From positions 1-64,000 of the forward strand of contig NZ_JAFUSK010000092.1 in assembly GCF_017471675.1 (NCBI RefSeq): DNA of 64,000 nucleotides, given 5' to 3'. The stretch comes from Pseudobutyrivibrio sp. (GTDB lineage: Bacteria > Bacillota > Clostridia > Lachnospirales > Lachnospiraceae). The first letter of the stretch is position 1, and every line of letters begins with the position of its first letter. The notes below the pieces were generated by a model that saw only the letters and a list, made by a program, of their open reading frames with translations, was not told the DNA's origin and did not search any database. The position numbers were made by a program, and so were the translations under genes. Positions 26,676 to 36,686 of this stretch are shown here, one piece after another.

Positions 26676-26888
26676 TTAAGGAACCGGATCATATCCACCA
26701 TGAGAAAAAGGATTACATCTAATAATTCTCCAAAGAGCCAAACTACCCCCTTTAATAGCCCCATATTTTTCTACAGCTTCTAATCCATAAGCTGAACATG
26801 TAGGACAATAAGGACATTTAGTAGTTTTCATTGGAGATAAGTATTTTCTATAAAATTTGATTAAAAATATAAACAACTTCTTCAACAT
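26676..26888 (-). CDS. yidD: membrane protein insertion efficiency factor YidD
   Basis: YidD is a small protein that assists YidC. The 70 residues include an amphipathic N-terminus with FYRKYLSPMK, and the cysteine-bearing CPYCPTCSAYG core, then IIRCNPFSHGGYDPVP, all family hallmarks. It lies between rnpA and yidC, the usual place, with an AAGGA box before its ATG. Confidence 0.95.
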   Translation of the reverse strand: MLKKLFIFLIKFYRKYLSPMKTTKCPYCPTCSAYGLEAVEKYGAIKGGSLALWRIIRCNPFSHGGYDPVP

Positions 26889-26908
26889 AATAGAAAGGAT
26901 GATTCCAA

Positions 26909-27247
26909 TTATTTACGAGTTACCTTGTGAAGATTTGCAAGATGAAGCAAAGATTTTTGTATCTCAGCAAATGTTGCGGAAGCAGCAGCTTCTCTTACAA
27001 CGACTACAATGTCCAAACCACTATTGAACACCTCTTCATTTAGTCTATAACTTTCTCTTATCAGTCTCGTCAAATGATGCCTAACTACTGAATTTCCAAC
27101 CTTTTTACTAACAGAAATTCCAATACGATTTCGATCTGTATTATTATGGTAGATATACATTACAAGCTGTCTATTAGCTTTTGACACACCTCTTCTGTAC
27201 ACGAGCGTGAAGTCTTTATTCTTTTTTAGAGATTCACTAAATTCCAT
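26909..27247 (-). CDS. rnpA: ribonuclease P protein component
   Basis: RnpA supports RNase P RNA in maturing tRNA 5' ends. The 112-residue protein contains the family motif RNRIGISVSKKVGNSVVRH (about residues 39-57) followed by RLIRESYR. It lies 47 bases after rpmH and before yidD, in the classic rpmH-rnpA-yidD-yidC-jag order. Confidence 0.96.
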   Translation of the reverse strand: MEFSESLKKNKDFTLVYRRGVSKANRQLVMYIYHNNTDRNRIGISVSKKVGNSVVRHHLTRLIRESYRLNEEVFNSGLDIVVVVREAAASATFAEIQKSLLHLANLHKVTRK

Positions 27248-27294
27248 AACAATATTTTCCTTTAAATAAGAAGAAAGACCACATGGTCTGTGGC

Positions 27295-27429
27295 CTAAGC
27301 TGATAATTTTTTTCTTCCTTTTGCACGTCTAGCAGCAAGAACCTTACGTCCACCTGCTGTGCTCATTCTTGATCTAAATCCATGTACTTTGGATCTCTGT
27401 CTCTTTTTTGGTTGATATGTCATCTTCAT
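27295..27429 (-). CDS. rpmH: 50S ribosomal protein L34
   Basis: This 44-residue gene begins [18 protein letters not shown] and contains [14 protein letters not shown] and [11 protein letters not shown], the L34 sequence. A GAGGAGGT box lies upstream of the ATG at 27429; an in-frame ATG two codons later is less likely. It is the first gene of the leftward unit from the origin. Confidence 0.96.
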   Translation of the reverse strand: MKMTYQPKKRQRSKVHGFRSRMSTAGGRKVLAARRAKGRKKLSA

Positions 27430-27469
27430 AATATATCCACCTCCTCTTTATGAGAAAACATCAGTTGAA

Positions 27470-27498
27470 ATTATAAAGGGAAAAGCGCATAAAGTCAA
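27470..27498 (-). promoter_or_regulatory. promoter of rpmH-rnpA
   Basis: On the minus strand TTGACT (27498-27493), a 17-base spacer and a perfect TATAAT (27475-27470), about 40 bases upstream of the rpmH start. Confidence 0.85.
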
Positions 27499-27902
27499 TA
27501 AAAAATGAAATAATAAAATGAAGATTATAGCTGTGGATAACTCAAAAACACAATATCTAATTACAAAGTGAAAATAATAATACTAAATCTTGTAGAAAAA
27601 TGTTTAAAAAAAAATATATTTTATCTACAATGCGTGGAAAACTCTGTGGATAAGTTAGAAATAAATCAATTTTATCCACAAAGATTATATAAAATAATGT
27701 AAAATAAAGGAAGAAAATGTGGATAAATATATTTATTTAAATGTGGATAACTATAATCTCAATTTTAAAGGCCCAAATTTACAAAATAAGCCATTTTACC
27801 TCTTTGACAATCCCCACCACGTTTTTGTACTAAATATTGATTTAAAGCCGTATTTAGGTTAGAATATAAAATAGTTTAAAATGTGGATAAAAGGGAAATT
27901 GT
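27499..27902. other. oriC: replication origin oriC, upstream DnaA-box cluster
   Basis: The gene-free stretch between rpmH and dnaA holds six perfect DnaA boxes: TGTGGATAA at 27532-27540, 27645-27653, 27718-27726, 27742-27750 and 27882-27890, and the reverse TTATCCACA at 27672-27680. A one-mismatch box TTATCTACA lies at 27621-27629. The region is extremely AT-rich, with a run of A residues near 27606-27614 that could help unwinding. Gene strand preference reverses here, as expected at an origin. Confidence 0.93.
27804..27865 (+). promoter_or_regulatory. dnaA promoters
   Basis: Two sigma-A-like promoters face dnaA: TTGACA (27804-27809) with an 18-base spacer to TACTAA (27828-27833), and TTGATT (27837-27842) with a 17-base spacer to TAGAAT (27860-27865). 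A perfect DnaA box at 27882-27890 lies just downstream of the second, fitting autoregulation by DnaA. Confidence 0.65.
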
Positions 27903-29288
27903 ATGGAAGAAATTGTTAAAAAATGGGACGAAGTCCTAGATTATCTTAAAACTGAGTATAGCATCTCAGATGTATCTTATAATTCTTGGTTAAAACCTCT
28001 CGAATTATTTCAAATAGAAGATAATAAATTATACATAACCTATAATGGTGATCAAAATCAAATGACTATAGGTTATATCACTAGAAAATATGCAACACCA
28101 ATTAAAGTAACAATTGCAGAAATAACTGGAACACAGTTTGATGAAATAATTTTTATTACCCAAGAAAACGCTAATCAAATAAAAAAAGAAAAAAATATAG
28201 ATCTTATTAAAATAGAAGAAACAAATTCATTTGAAGAAAAAAGAATAGGTAATTCTACTATTAATCCAAAATTTACTTTTGATAATTTTGTCGTTGGTCG
28301 TAATAACAGATTTGCTCAAACTGCAGCACTTGCAGTTGCTGAATCACCTGGCGAGTTTTACAATCCCCTCTATATATATGGCGGACCTGGACTTGGTAAA
28401 ACTCACTTAATGCAGGCAATTGGTAATTATATTGAAAATCAAAATCCAAATACTTATATATTATATGTAACTTCAGAAGAATTCACTAACGAAGTTATTG
28501 AAAATATGAGAACAAACAACAACGCTACTGCAATGCAGCGATTTAGAGATAAATATAGAACAGTTGATGTTCTAATGGTTGATGATATTCAATTTATAAT
28601 AGGTAAGGAAGCAACTCAGGAAGAGTTTTTCCATACATTTAATGCACTTCATGCAATGGGTAAACAAATAGTTATATCTTCTGATAAGCCACCAAAAGAT
28701 ATGGAAACTCTTGATGACCGTTTTAAATCAAGATTCGATATGGGTCTTATGGCTGATATCGGATATCCAGATTATGAAACTAGAATGGCCATCCTTAATA
28801 AAAAAATTGAAGAGAAAAACTTCAACCTGGATGAATCTATTAGAAAATATATAGCTGAAAATATCCAGTCAAACATTAGAGAAATTGAAGGAGCTCTTAA
28901 TAAGCTTATTGCTTTCTCAAGGCTTGAAAAGATAGATATCACAATGGATATAGCTGAAAGAGAATTACAAAACTTTATCTCTCCTAACATATCAAGAGAA
29001 ATAACACCTCAGCTTATTATAGAAGTAGTAGCTGAACACTTTAATATAACAGTAGATCAAATGGCATCTAAAAATAGATCAAGCTCAGTAGTTAGACCAA
29101 GACAAATAGCCATGTACTTATGTAATACAATGACAGATTCATCTTTACAAGCAATCGGCCTATTATTAGGTGGTAGAGACCATTCTACTATCATCCATGG
29201 TGCTAACAAAATCGAAGATGAAATTATTAAAGATGAAAACACAAAGAATCTTGTAGAAACCATTAAGAAAAAGATTAATCCTAATTAA
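27903..29288 (+). CDS. dnaA: chromosomal replication initiator protein DnaA
   Basis: DnaA binds DnaA boxes and opens oriC. In the 461-residue protein I see domain I (about residues 1-80), a short linker, the AAA+ domain with GGPGLGKTHLMQAI (near 160) and VLMVDDIQF (near 222), and a C-terminal DNA-binding domain with LLLGGRDHSTIIHG (near 420-433). ATG at 27903 follows GGGAA. The gene is flanked by DnaA-box clusters on both sides. Confidence 0.98.
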   Translation: MEEIVKKWDEVLDYLKTEYSISDVSYNSWLKPLELFQIEDNKLYITYNGDQNQMTIGYITRKYATPIKVTIAEITGTQFDEIIFITQENANQIKKEKNIDLIKIEETNSFEEKRIGNSTINPKFTFDNFVVGRNNRFAQTAALAVAESPGEFYNPLYIYGGPGLGKTHLMQAIGNYIENQNPNTYILYVTSEEFTNEVIENMRTNNNATAMQRFRDKYRTVDVLMVDDIQFIIGKEATQEEFFHTFNALHAMGKQIVISSDKPPKDMETLDDRFKSRFDMGLMADIGYPDYETRMAILNKKIEEKNFNLDESIRKYIAENIQSNIREIEGALNKLIAFSRLEKIDITMDIAERELQNFISPNISREITPQLIIEVVAEHFNITVDQMASKNRSSSVVRPRQIAMYLCNTMTDSSLQAIGLLLGGRDHSTIIHGANKIEDEIIKDENTKNLVETIKKKINPN

Positions 29289-29560
29289 TGTGGAAAAAAT
29301 GTTGATAAATATGAAGATAACTTGTGATTAAATTGTGAATCAAATGTAGATAAAATTTTATTTTAAAAATTTAACATTTTTTATTCACAAATTATCCATA
29401 CATTATCAATATAAATTTCACATATTTCCACGAATTATTAATTCATGTTTTACGTGTAGATACTGGAGTTTCACAGTTATATACAAATCAACAATCTATA
29501 ATAATAATACTTAGAATATAAATTATATTTTTTTATGTTTAAGAAAGGGAGCACACCATA
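29289..29560. other. dnaA-dnaN intergenic region with looser DnaA boxes
   Basis: This 272-base AT-rich gap holds near-consensus boxes: TGTTGATAA (29300-29308), TGTAGATAA (29345-29353), TTATTCACA (29381-29389) and TTATCCATA (29392-29400), around the A+T stretch 29353-29387. In Bacillus the equivalent gap is the unwinding half of a two-part oriC. A TATAAT at 29497-29502 could be a dnaN -10, but the -35 is poor. Confidence 0.65.
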
Positions 29561-30676
29561 ATGAAAATATCATGTCAAAAAGCTGACCTTGTTAAAGGAG
29601 TAAATATTGTATCAAAAGCAGTACCAACTAGAACTACAATGGCAATACTTGAATGTATTCTTATTGATGCTTCTTCTGGAGAAATAAAACTTACTGCTAA
29701 TGATATGGAAATAGGAATTGAAACTATTGTTAGCGGAACCATCCATGAAAGAGGAATAATCGCACTTGATGCAAAGAAATTTTCAGAGATTGTAAGAAAG
29801 CTTCCTGAAAATGAAGTTACTATAGAAACTGATACTTCTTTTAAAACATCTATCACATGTGAGAAAGCTAAATTTGATATTATAGGAAAATCTGGAGAAG
29901 ACTTCTCTTATATTCCAGTAATCCAAAGAAATCAGCCTATTGTTATTTCTCAGTTAACATTAAGAGATATTATCAGACAGACTATTTTCTCTGTTGCTGA
30001 TAATGAAAATAATAAATTAATGACAGGTGAGCTTATTGAAATAAAAGATAATAAGCTTAAAGTTGTAGCTCTTGATGGACATAGAGTTTCTATCAGAAAT
30101 ATTGAATTAAAGAATCCAGCAAATGATGTTAAGGTTGTAGTTCCAAAGAAAACTCTTAATGAAATTATCAAAATTATAGATGGTGGTATTGATGATGAGG
30201 TAAATATCTTTGTTACTGATAATCATATCATTTTCGAATTTGATCAAACAACAGTAGTATCTCGTATAATCGAAGGAGAATTCTTTAAGATTGAGCAGAT
30301 GCTTTCTGCTGATTATGAAACAAAGGTAAAGATTAATAAAAGAGAATTCTTTGATTGTATTGATAGAGCTACTATTCTTGTTAATGAAGGTGACAAAAAG
30401 CCAATTATTGTAAATGCTGTAGATAATACAATGTCTCTTTCAATATCATCATTTATTGGAACAATGAACGAAGATATTGATATTGTAAAAGAAGGTAAGG
30501 ATATTATGATAGGCTTTAACCCTAAGTTTGTACTTGATGCACTTAAGGTTATTGATGATGAAGAAATCAATCTATTTATGCTTAATGCAAAAAGCCCATG
30601 CTTTATTAAAGATGATGCTGGTTCATTTATCTATATTGTCCTTCCTGTAAATTTCAATAATCCAGGAGCAAACTAA
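29561..30676 (+). CDS. dnaN: DNA polymerase III beta subunit (sliding clamp)
   Basis: The beta clamp holds polymerase III on DNA. The 371-residue protein starts MKISCQKADLVKGVNIVSKAV and shows the three-domain clamp pattern, with LDGHRVS near residue 170 and the C-terminal PVNF followed by an extra NNPGAN. A GAAAGGGAG box precedes the start. Its TAA shares a base with the next ATG (TAATG), implying coupling with the S4 gene. Confidence 0.97.
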   Translation: MKISCQKADLVKGVNIVSKAVPTRTTMAILECILIDASSGEIKLTANDMEIGIETIVSGTIHERGIIALDAKKFSEIVRKLPENEVTIETDTSFKTSITCEKAKFDIIGKSGEDFSYIPVIQRNQPIVISQLTLRDIIRQTIFSVADNENNKLMTGELIEIKDNKLKVVALDGHRVSIRNIELKNPANDVKVVVPKKTLNEIIKIIDGGIDDEVNIFVTDNHIIFEFDQTTVVSRIIEGEFFKIEQMLSADYETKVKINKREFFDCIDRATILVNEGDKKPIIVNAVDNTMSLSISSFIGTMNEDIDIVKEGKDIMIGFNPKFVLDALKVIDDEEINLFMLNAKSPCFIKDDAGSFIYIVLPVNFNNPGAN

Positions 30677-30891
30677 TGGAAAAGATAGTTATACGTGATG
30701 AATTTATTAAACTTGGTCAACTACTTAAGCTTGCTAATCTAGTTGAATCTGGAGCAATGGCAAAGGAAGTCATTGAAGAAGGTTTAGTAAAATATAATGG
30801 CGAGGTTGAAACGCGCCGTGGTAAGAAAATCTATCCAGGTGATATTGTTGAATTTAATGGAGAAAGTGTAACAGTTACTAATGATAATTAA
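30676..30891 (+). CDS. rlbA: S4-domain RNA-binding protein (YaaA/RlbA)
   Basis: The 71-residue protein is one S4-like RNA-binding domain: FIKLGQLLKLANLVESG, then LVKYNGEVETRRGKKIYPGD. This small gene always sits between dnaN and recF in Firmicutes. A ribosome-assembly role has been proposed for the family; none can be read here. It overlaps the dnaN stop by one base and recF by 11. Confidence 0.93.
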   Translation: MEKIVIRDEFIKLGQLLKLANLVESGAMAKEVIEEGLVKYNGEVETRRGKKIYPGDIVEFNGESVTVTNDN

Positions 30892-31990
30892 ATCCATTGA
30901 GCTTGAAAATTTTAGAAACTATGATTCACTTTCAATTAATTTTGATGAACATACTACTATTCTTTTCGGGGACAATGCCCAGGGAAAAACTAATATTCTT
31001 GAATCTGCCTATATGTCTGGAACAACAAAATCTCATAAAGGCAGCAGAGACAAAGAAATTATAAAGTTTGGAAAAGATGAAAGTCACATAAAGACAGTTG
31101 TTGTAAAAAATAACAGAGATTATCAGATAGACATTCATCTTAAGAAGAATAAATCAAAGGGAATTGCTATAAATAGAGTCCCTATAAAAAAAGCCGCTGA
31201 TTTATTTGGACTTATAAATATAATTTTCTTTTCACCTGAGGATTTGAATATTATTAAAAATGGTCCGGCTGAAAGAAGAAAATTCATGGATGCCGAGCTA
31301 TGTCAAATTGATAAGATATATCTTTCAGATTTGACAAATTATAATAAAGCATTAAATCAGCGAAATGCTCTTTTAAAAGAGATGATATATAAGCCAGAGC
31401 TTAAGGATACATTAGCTGTTTGGGATGAACAATTAATAAGCTATGGTAAAAAAATAATTAATAGACGTCAGCAGTTTATAAACGACATAAACATCATTGT
31501 AAAAGATATTCATTCTAAAATTACAGCACAAAAAGAGCAAATTGATGTTAGCTATGATCCAAATATTGAAGATATTTTCTTTTTGGATGAGCTTGTAAAA
31601 AACAAAGAAAAGGACATGCGATTTTGTCAAACTTCTGTTGGACCACATCGTGATGATATTAAAATTACTGTTGATGGAATTGATATTAGAAAGTTCGGAA
31701 GTCAGGGACAGCAAAGAACCTGTGCTCTCTCACTTAAGCTTTCAGAAATAAAACTTGTTGAAAATACAATAAATGACAAACCAATATTGCTTTTAGATGA
31801 TGTTTTATCAGAGCTTGATAAAAATCGACAAAGTGATTTATTAGATAATTTACTTGATACACAAACCATAATTACTTGTACAGGTCTTGATGAATTTGTC
31901 AAAAATCGATTCAAGCTTAACACAGTTTATAAAGTAACTGATGGTTCTATAGAATTAATAACGGAGGAACTAAATGGCGGGCGAAATTAA
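30881..31990 (+). CDS. recF: DNA replication and repair protein RecF
   Basis: RecF helps load RecA at gaps. The 369-residue ABC-type ATPase has the Walker [13 protein letters not shown] (about residues 30-41), the signature [16 protein letters not shown] (about 271-286) and Walker [14 protein letters not shown]. It starts inside rlbA and overlaps gyrB by 17 bases, so the dnaN-rlbA-recF-gyrB unit is tightly packed. Confidence 0.97.
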   Translation: MIIKSIELENFRNYDSLSINFDEHTTILFGDNAQGKTNILESAYMSGTTKSHKGSRDKEIIKFGKDESHIKTVVVKNNRDYQIDIHLKKNKSKGIAINRVPIKKAADLFGLINIIFFSPEDLNIIKNGPAERRKFMDAELCQIDKIYLSDLTNYNKALNQRNALLKEMIYKPELKDTLAVWDEQLISYGKKIINRRQQFINDINIIVKDIHSKITAQKEQIDVSYDPNIEDIFFLDELVKNKEKDMRFCQTSVGPHRDDIKITVDGIDIRKFGSQGQQRTCALSLKLSEIKLVENTINDKPILLLDDVLSELDKNRQSDLLDNLLDTQTIITCTGLDEFVKNRFKLNTVYKVTDGSIELITEELNGGRN

Positions 31991-33902
31991 TCAAGAATAC
32001 GGTGCAGACCAAATACAGATTCTCGAAGGACTTGAAGCTGTTAGAAAACGTCCTGGTATGTATATTGGTTCTACCTCTGAGAGAGGTCTTCATCATTTGG
32101 TATATGAGATAGTTGATAATGCTGTTGATGAAGCTTTAGCTGGATTTTGTACTCATATTCAGGTAACAATCAATCCAGATAATTCAATAACTGTTATAGA
32201 TGATGGTCGTGGAATTCCAACTGGAATCAACCACAAGGCTGGTATACCTGCAGTAGAAGTAGTATTTACTGTTCTACATGCCGGTGGAAAGTTTGGTGGT
32301 GGAGGATACAAAGTATCTGGTGGTCTTCACGGCGTTGGTGCTTCTGTTGTTAATGCTTTATCTAACTGGGTAGAGGTAGAAATTAAGCGTGAAGGCAAAA
32401 TCTTTAAGCAAAGATATGAGCGTGGTAAGACTATGTACCCTCTTAAAGAGATTGGTACATGTAACCCGGAAGAAACAGGTACAAAGGTTACATTCCTTCC
32501 AGATGATACAATTTTTGAAACTACAGTTTTTGATTATAAAACATTGAAGGTACGTCTACGTGAGACAGCATTCCTTACAAAAGGTCTTCGCATCACTCTC
32601 ACTGATACCAGAAGCGAAGAAATTAAAGAAGAAAGCTTCCACTACGAAGGTGGTATAAAAGAATTTGTTCAGTATATCAACCGTGGTAATAAGCCACTTT
32701 ACGAAGATGTTATTTACTGTGAAGGTACTAGAGATAATATCTATGTTGAAGTTGCAATGCAGCATAACGATGGATATCAGGATCAGGCTTACAGCTATGT
32801 AAATAATATTGTTACTCCAGAAGGTGGTACTCATCTTACGGGATTTAGAGGTGCCCTTACTAAGGTATTTAATAAATATGCCAGAGATAACAAGATTTTA
32901 AAGGATAATGACCCACAGCTTGAGGGTGATGATATCAGAGAAGGCTTAGCAGCAATCATTTCTATCAAGATTGAGGAGCCTCAGTTTGAAGGTCAGACTA
33001 AGCAAAAGCTTGGTAATTCAGAGGCAAGAGGTGCTGTTGATTCAATTGTTACAGAACAGCTTACATGGTTCTTAGAGCAAAATCCTGCTACAGCAAAGCT
33101 TATTTGTGAGAAATCTCTTCAGGCACAGAGAGCTAGAGAAGCTGCTAGAAAAGCTAGAGATTTAAGCCGTAGAAAAACACCACTTGAGGGAATGTCACTT
33201 CCAGGAAAGCTTGCAGATTGTTCAGATAAAGACCCTAAGAATTGTGAAATCTTCATCGTTGAGGGAGATTCCGCTGGTGGTTCTGCTAAAACTGCAAGAA
33301 GCCGTGCAACACAGGCTATCTTACCTTTACGTGGTAAGATTCTTAATGTTGAAAAGGCTAGAGAAGATAGAATCTATGGTAATGCAGAAATACAGGCAAT
33401 GATTACTGCATTCGGTACAGGTATTCATGAAAACTTTGATATTTCAAAGCTTCGTTATCACAAGATTATTATCATGACTGATGCCGATGTAGATGGTGCA
33501 CATATTGCAACACTTATGCTTACATTCTTATACAGATTTATGCCAGAGCTTATTAAGCAAGGCTATGTATATCTTGCTACTCCTCCACTTTATAAGCTAG
33601 AGAAGAACAAGAAAGTCTGGTATGCATATTCTGATGAAGAATTAAATCAGATTCTTACAGAAGTAGGTCGTGACGGAAATAATAAGATTCAGCGATACAA
33701 AGGACTTGGAGAGATGGATGCGGAACAGCTTTGGGAAACAACCATGGATCCAGAAAAGAGAATTCTTAAGCGCGTAGTTATTGATGATGAAGATGTTTCA
33801 GAAATTAACGTTACATTTTCAACTCTTATGGGTGATAATGTTGAGCCTAGACGAGAATTTATCGAGGCTAACGCTAAGTATGTACAGAACCTAGATATAT
33901 AA
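31974..33902 (+). CDS. gyrB: DNA gyrase subunit B
   Basis: GyrB is the ATPase half of gyrase. The 642-residue protein carries the GHKL ATP site ([31 protein letters not shown]) and the TOPRIM domain with [15 protein letters not shown] and [10 protein letters not shown], ending with [22 protein letters not shown] lies eight bases upstream of the ATG, inside the recF end. Confidence 0.98.
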   Translation: MAGEINQEYGADQIQILEGLEAVRKRPGMYIGSTSERGLHHLVYEIVDNAVDEALAGFCTHIQVTINPDNSITVIDDGRGIPTGINHKAGIPAVEVVFTVLHAGGKFGGGGYKVSGGLHGVGASVVNALSNWVEVEIKREGKIFKQRYERGKTMYPLKEIGTCNPEETGTKVTFLPDDTIFETTVFDYKTLKVRLRETAFLTKGLRITLTDTRSEEIKEESFHYEGGIKEFVQYINRGNKPLYEDVIYCEGTRDNIYVEVAMQHNDGYQDQAYSYVNNIVTPEGGTHLTGFRGALTKVFNKYARDNKILKDNDPQLEGDDIREGLAAIISIKIEEPQFEGQTKQKLGNSEARGAVDSIVTEQLTWFLEQNPATAKLICEKSLQAQRAREAARKARDLSRRKTPLEGMSLPGKLADCSDKDPKNCEIFIVEGDSAGGSAKTARSRATQAILPLRGKILNVEKAREDRIYGNAEIQAMITAFGTGIHENFDISKLRYHKIIIMTDADVDGAHIATLMLTFLYRFMPELIKQGYVYLATPPLYKLEKNKKVWYAYSDEELNQILTEVGRDGNNKIQRYKGLGEMDAEQLWETTMDPEKRILKRVVIDDEDVSEINVTFSTLMGDNVEPRREFIEANAKYVQNLDI

Positions 33903-33913
33903 TCTAAAAAATT

Positions 33914-33928
33914 TCGGGCTACGCCCGA
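33914..33928 (+). other. GC hairpin between gyrB and gyrA
   Basis: TCGGGC (33914-33919) and GCCCGA (33923-33928) pair around a TAC loop, in an otherwise AT-rich gap, ending just before TAGGAGC. It has no T tract, so it is not a terminator; it could affect processing or ribosome access to gyrA. Confidence 0.6.
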
Positions 33929-33949
33929 TAGGAGCAAAAAAGGAAAAAT

Positions 33950-36469
33950 ATGGACGACAAAATTTTTGATAATATTCATAATGTTGACCTAAAAGAAACA
34001 ATGGAAAACTCTTATATCGATTATGCCATGAGTGTAATTGCCTCACGTGCTCTTCCAGATGTAAGAGATGGTCTTAAACCAGTTCAGCGTAGAGTTCTCT
34101 TCTCTATGATTGAGCTTAATAATGGACCAGATAAGCCACATAGAAAGTGTGCTCGTATTGTTGGTGATACAATGGGTAAATATCACCCTCATGGTGATAG
34201 TTCTATTTATGGAGCACTTGTCAACATGGCTCAGGAATGGAACACACGTTATCCACTTGTAGATGGACATGGTAACTTTGGTTCAGTGGATGGTGATGGC
34301 GCTGCTGCCATGCGATACACTGAGGCACGTCTTTCTAAGATTTCAATGACAATGTTCGGTATTAATTACAAGGATGATAAATTCACTCTTGGTAAGGATA
34401 TCGATATGGATGGCGTTGATTTCATGCCTAACTTTGATGAGACTGAGAAAGAGCCTACTGTTCTTCCAGCCCGCTATCCTAACCTTCTTGTTAATGGTAC
34501 AACAGGTATTGCAGTAGGTATGGCAACCAATATTCCACCTCACAATCTCCGTGAAATAATTGGTGCCGTTAATAAAATTATAGATAACCAGATTGAGGAA
34601 AACAGGGATACAGATATTGATGAAATCCTAGAAATCGTTAAAGGCCCAGATTTCCCTACTGGTGGTGTAATTCTTGGTAAGGCAGGAATTGAAGAAGCTT
34701 ATCGTACCGGTAAAGCTAAGATTAGAGTCCGCGCAGTATCTGAAATTGAGCCGATGGACAACGGTAAGAATAGAATCGTTGTAACAGAGATTCCTTATAA
34801 TGTTAACAAGGCTCGCTTAATTGAGAAAATTGCAGAGCTTCACAAGGACAAAAAGATTGATGGAATTACTGACCTTCGTGATGAATCATCAAGAGAAGGT
34901 ATGCGTATTTGTATTGAGTTAAGACGTGATGTAAATCCTAATATCATCCTTAATCAGCTTTATAAGCATACTCAGCTTCAGGATACATTTGGTGTAATCA
35001 TGCTTGCTCTTGTTGATAATCAGCCAAAAATTCTTAACCTTAAGGAAATGCTTACACATTACCTTAATCATCAAAAGGATGTTGTTACTCGTCGTACTAA
35101 GTACGAGCTTAACAAGGCTGAGGAAAGAGCTCACATCTTAGAAGGTTTACTTATTGCGCTTGATAATATTGATGAGGTTATTCAGATTATCAGAAGTTCT
35201 GCAGATGTAAATACTGCCAAGGCTACATTAATGGAGCGTTTTGGACTTTCAGATGCCCAAGCTCAGGCTATTGTAGATATGCGTCTTCGTGCTCTTACAG
35301 GCTTAGAGCGTGATAAGATTCAGCAGGAATATAATGAATTACAGGTGCTTATTGGTAAATTGAAGGCTATTCTTTCAGACGAAAATGTTCTTCTTTCTGT
35401 TATTAAGACAGAAATTACAGAAATCGCTGATAAATACGGCGATGATAGACGTACATCTATCGGTTATGATGAGTACGATATTAGTATGGAGGATATGATT
35501 CCTGTAACCAATACTGTAGTTACATTTACAAAGCTTGGTTATATCAAGCGTATGAATGAGGATAACTTTAAGGCTCAGCACCGTGGTGGCAAGGGAATCA
35601 AGGGAATGGATACAATCGATGAGGATTATGTTGTAGAAATGCTCATGATGTCATCCCATGACTATCTCCTATTCTTCACTAATAAGGGAAGAGTTTACAG
35701 GATTAAGGCATATGAGATTCCAGAATCTAGCCGAACAAGCCGAGGTATAGCTATTGTAAACATATTACAGCTTCAGCCAGATGAAAAGGTTACCGCCATG
35801 ATACCTATCGAGGATTATCATGAGGATAAATATTTGTTCATGGCTACTGCTGATGGTTTTGTTAAGAAAACAAAGATTACAGAATATGACAACATCAGAA
35901 AGAATGGTCTTACTGCTATTACTCTTCGTGATGATGATAAGCTTATTGAAGTTAAGCTTACAGATGGCAAGGAAGATGTAATCATGGTAACAAAATACGG
36001 TCAGGCTATTCGTTTCAGTGAAACTGAGGTTAGACCTACAGGTCGTGCAACCATGGGTGTTATTGGTATGAATCTTGCTGCTGACGATATGATTATTGGT
36101 ATGCAGATGATTTCTCAGGGAGAGTCTTTAATGACTGTTTCTGAAAATGGTTTAGGTAAGTGTACATTAATGTCGGAATTCAACACTATCCATCGTGGTG
36201 GTAAGGGTGTTAAATGTTATAAGATTACAGAAAAAACTGGAAATCTTATAGGTGCAAAGGCTGTAGAAAAGGATGATGAGGTAATGCTTATTAATACAGC
36301 TGGTACAATCATTAGAATTGAAGTAGCTGGTACTGCCCTACTTAGCCGAATTACTTCTGGTGTTAAACTTATTGATCTTAAGGAAAATACCAAGTTAATT
36401 AGTATCGCCAAGGTAAGAAAAAGTGACAATATTTTAGCTGAAGAAGGCGAGGAAACACCTGAAAATTAA
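33950..36469 (+). CDS. gyrA: DNA gyrase subunit A
   Basis: GyrA cuts and rejoins DNA. The 839-residue protein has the catalytic Tyr in AAMRYTEARLSK (near residue 123), the quinolone-determining segment HPHGDSSIYGALVNMAQ (near 78-94), and C-terminal beta-pinwheel repeats with the GyrA box QHRGGKGIKG near 545. At the position of E. coli Asp87 there is Gly. The protein ends in a short acidic tail. AAAGGA precedes the ATG. Confidence 0.98.
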   Translation: MDDKIFDNIHNVDLKETMENSYIDYAMSVIASRALPDVRDGLKPVQRRVLFSMIELNNGPDKPHRKCARIVGDTMGKYHPHGDSSIYGALVNMAQEWNTRYPLVDGHGNFGSVDGDGAAAMRYTEARLSKISMTMFGINYKDDKFTLGKDIDMDGVDFMPNFDETEKEPTVLPARYPNLLVNGTTGIAVGMATNIPPHNLREIIGAVNKIIDNQIEENRDTDIDEILEIVKGPDFPTGGVILGKAGIEEAYRTGKAKIRVRAVSEIEPMDNGKNRIVVTEIPYNVNKARLIEKIAELHKDKKIDGITDLRDESSREGMRICIELRRDVNPNIILNQLYKHTQLQDTFGVIMLALVDNQPKILNLKEMLTHYLNHQKDVVTRRTKYELNKAEERAHILEGLLIALDNIDEVIQIIRSSADVNTAKATLMERFGLSDAQAQAIVDMRLRALTGLERDKIQQEYNELQVLIGKLKAILSDENVLLSVIKTEITEIADKYGDDRRTSIGYDEYDISMEDMIPVTNTVVTFTKLGYIKRMNEDNFKAQHRGGKGIKGMDTIDEDYVVEMLMMSSHDYLLFFTNKGRVYRIKAYEIPESSRTSRGIAIVNILQLQPDEKVTAMIPIEDYHEDKYLFMATADGFVKKTKITEYDNIRKNGLTAITLRDDDKLIEVKLTDGKEDVIMVTKYGQAIRFSETEVRPTGRATMGVIGMNLAADDMIIGMQMISQGESLMTVSENGLGKCTLMSEFNTIHRGGKGVKCYKITEKTGNLIGAKAVEKDDEVMLINTAGTIIRIEVAGTALLSRITSGVKLIDLKENTKLISIAKVRKSDNILAEEGEETPEN

Positions 36470-36497
36470 GGCATAATCAATAATTAAAAAACTTTTT

Positions 36498-36528
36498 GGG
36501 GAAATCTTAAAGATTTCCCCATTTTTTT
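36498..36528 (+). terminator. gyrA terminator
   Basis: GGGGAAATC (36498-36506) pairs with GATTTCCCC (36512-36520), followed by ATTTTTTTG. Confidence 0.93.
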
Positions 36529-36529
36529 G

Positions 36530-36558
36530 TTGACTTTAGGCTTAGACTCTAGTAGAAT
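36530..36558 (+). promoter_or_regulatory. promoter of the tRNA-Ser/tRNA-Cys unit
   Basis: TTGACT (36530-36535), a 17-base spacer and TAGAAT (36553-36558). It begins right at the end of the gyrA terminator T tract and lies 40 bases before tRNA-Ser. Confidence 0.75.
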
Positions 36559-36597
36559 AACACTTGCGTCGAAGAGAAAAAGAAATACCTACAACTT

Positions 36598-36685
36598 GGA
36601 GAAGTACTCAAGAGGCCGAAGAGGCGCCCCTGCTAAGGGTGTAGGTCGGGCAACCGGCGCGAGGGTTCAAATCCCTCCTTCTCCG
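36598..36685 (+). tRNA. tRNA-Ser (anticodon GCT)
   Basis: An 88-base class II tRNA: acceptor GGAGAAG/CTTCTCC, anticodon loop CTGCTAA, a long variable arm (GTCGGGCAACCGGC region) and T arm GAGGGTTCAAATCCCTC. GCT reads AGC/AGT serine codons. CCA is not encoded. Confidence 0.96.
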
Positions 36686-36686
36686 T

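Noticed and set aside
29440..29460. A parS-like stretch (TGTTTTACGTGTAGA) between dnaA and dnaN
   Set aside because: Only the first half resembles parS and the second half diverges at several positions, so it was not called a site.
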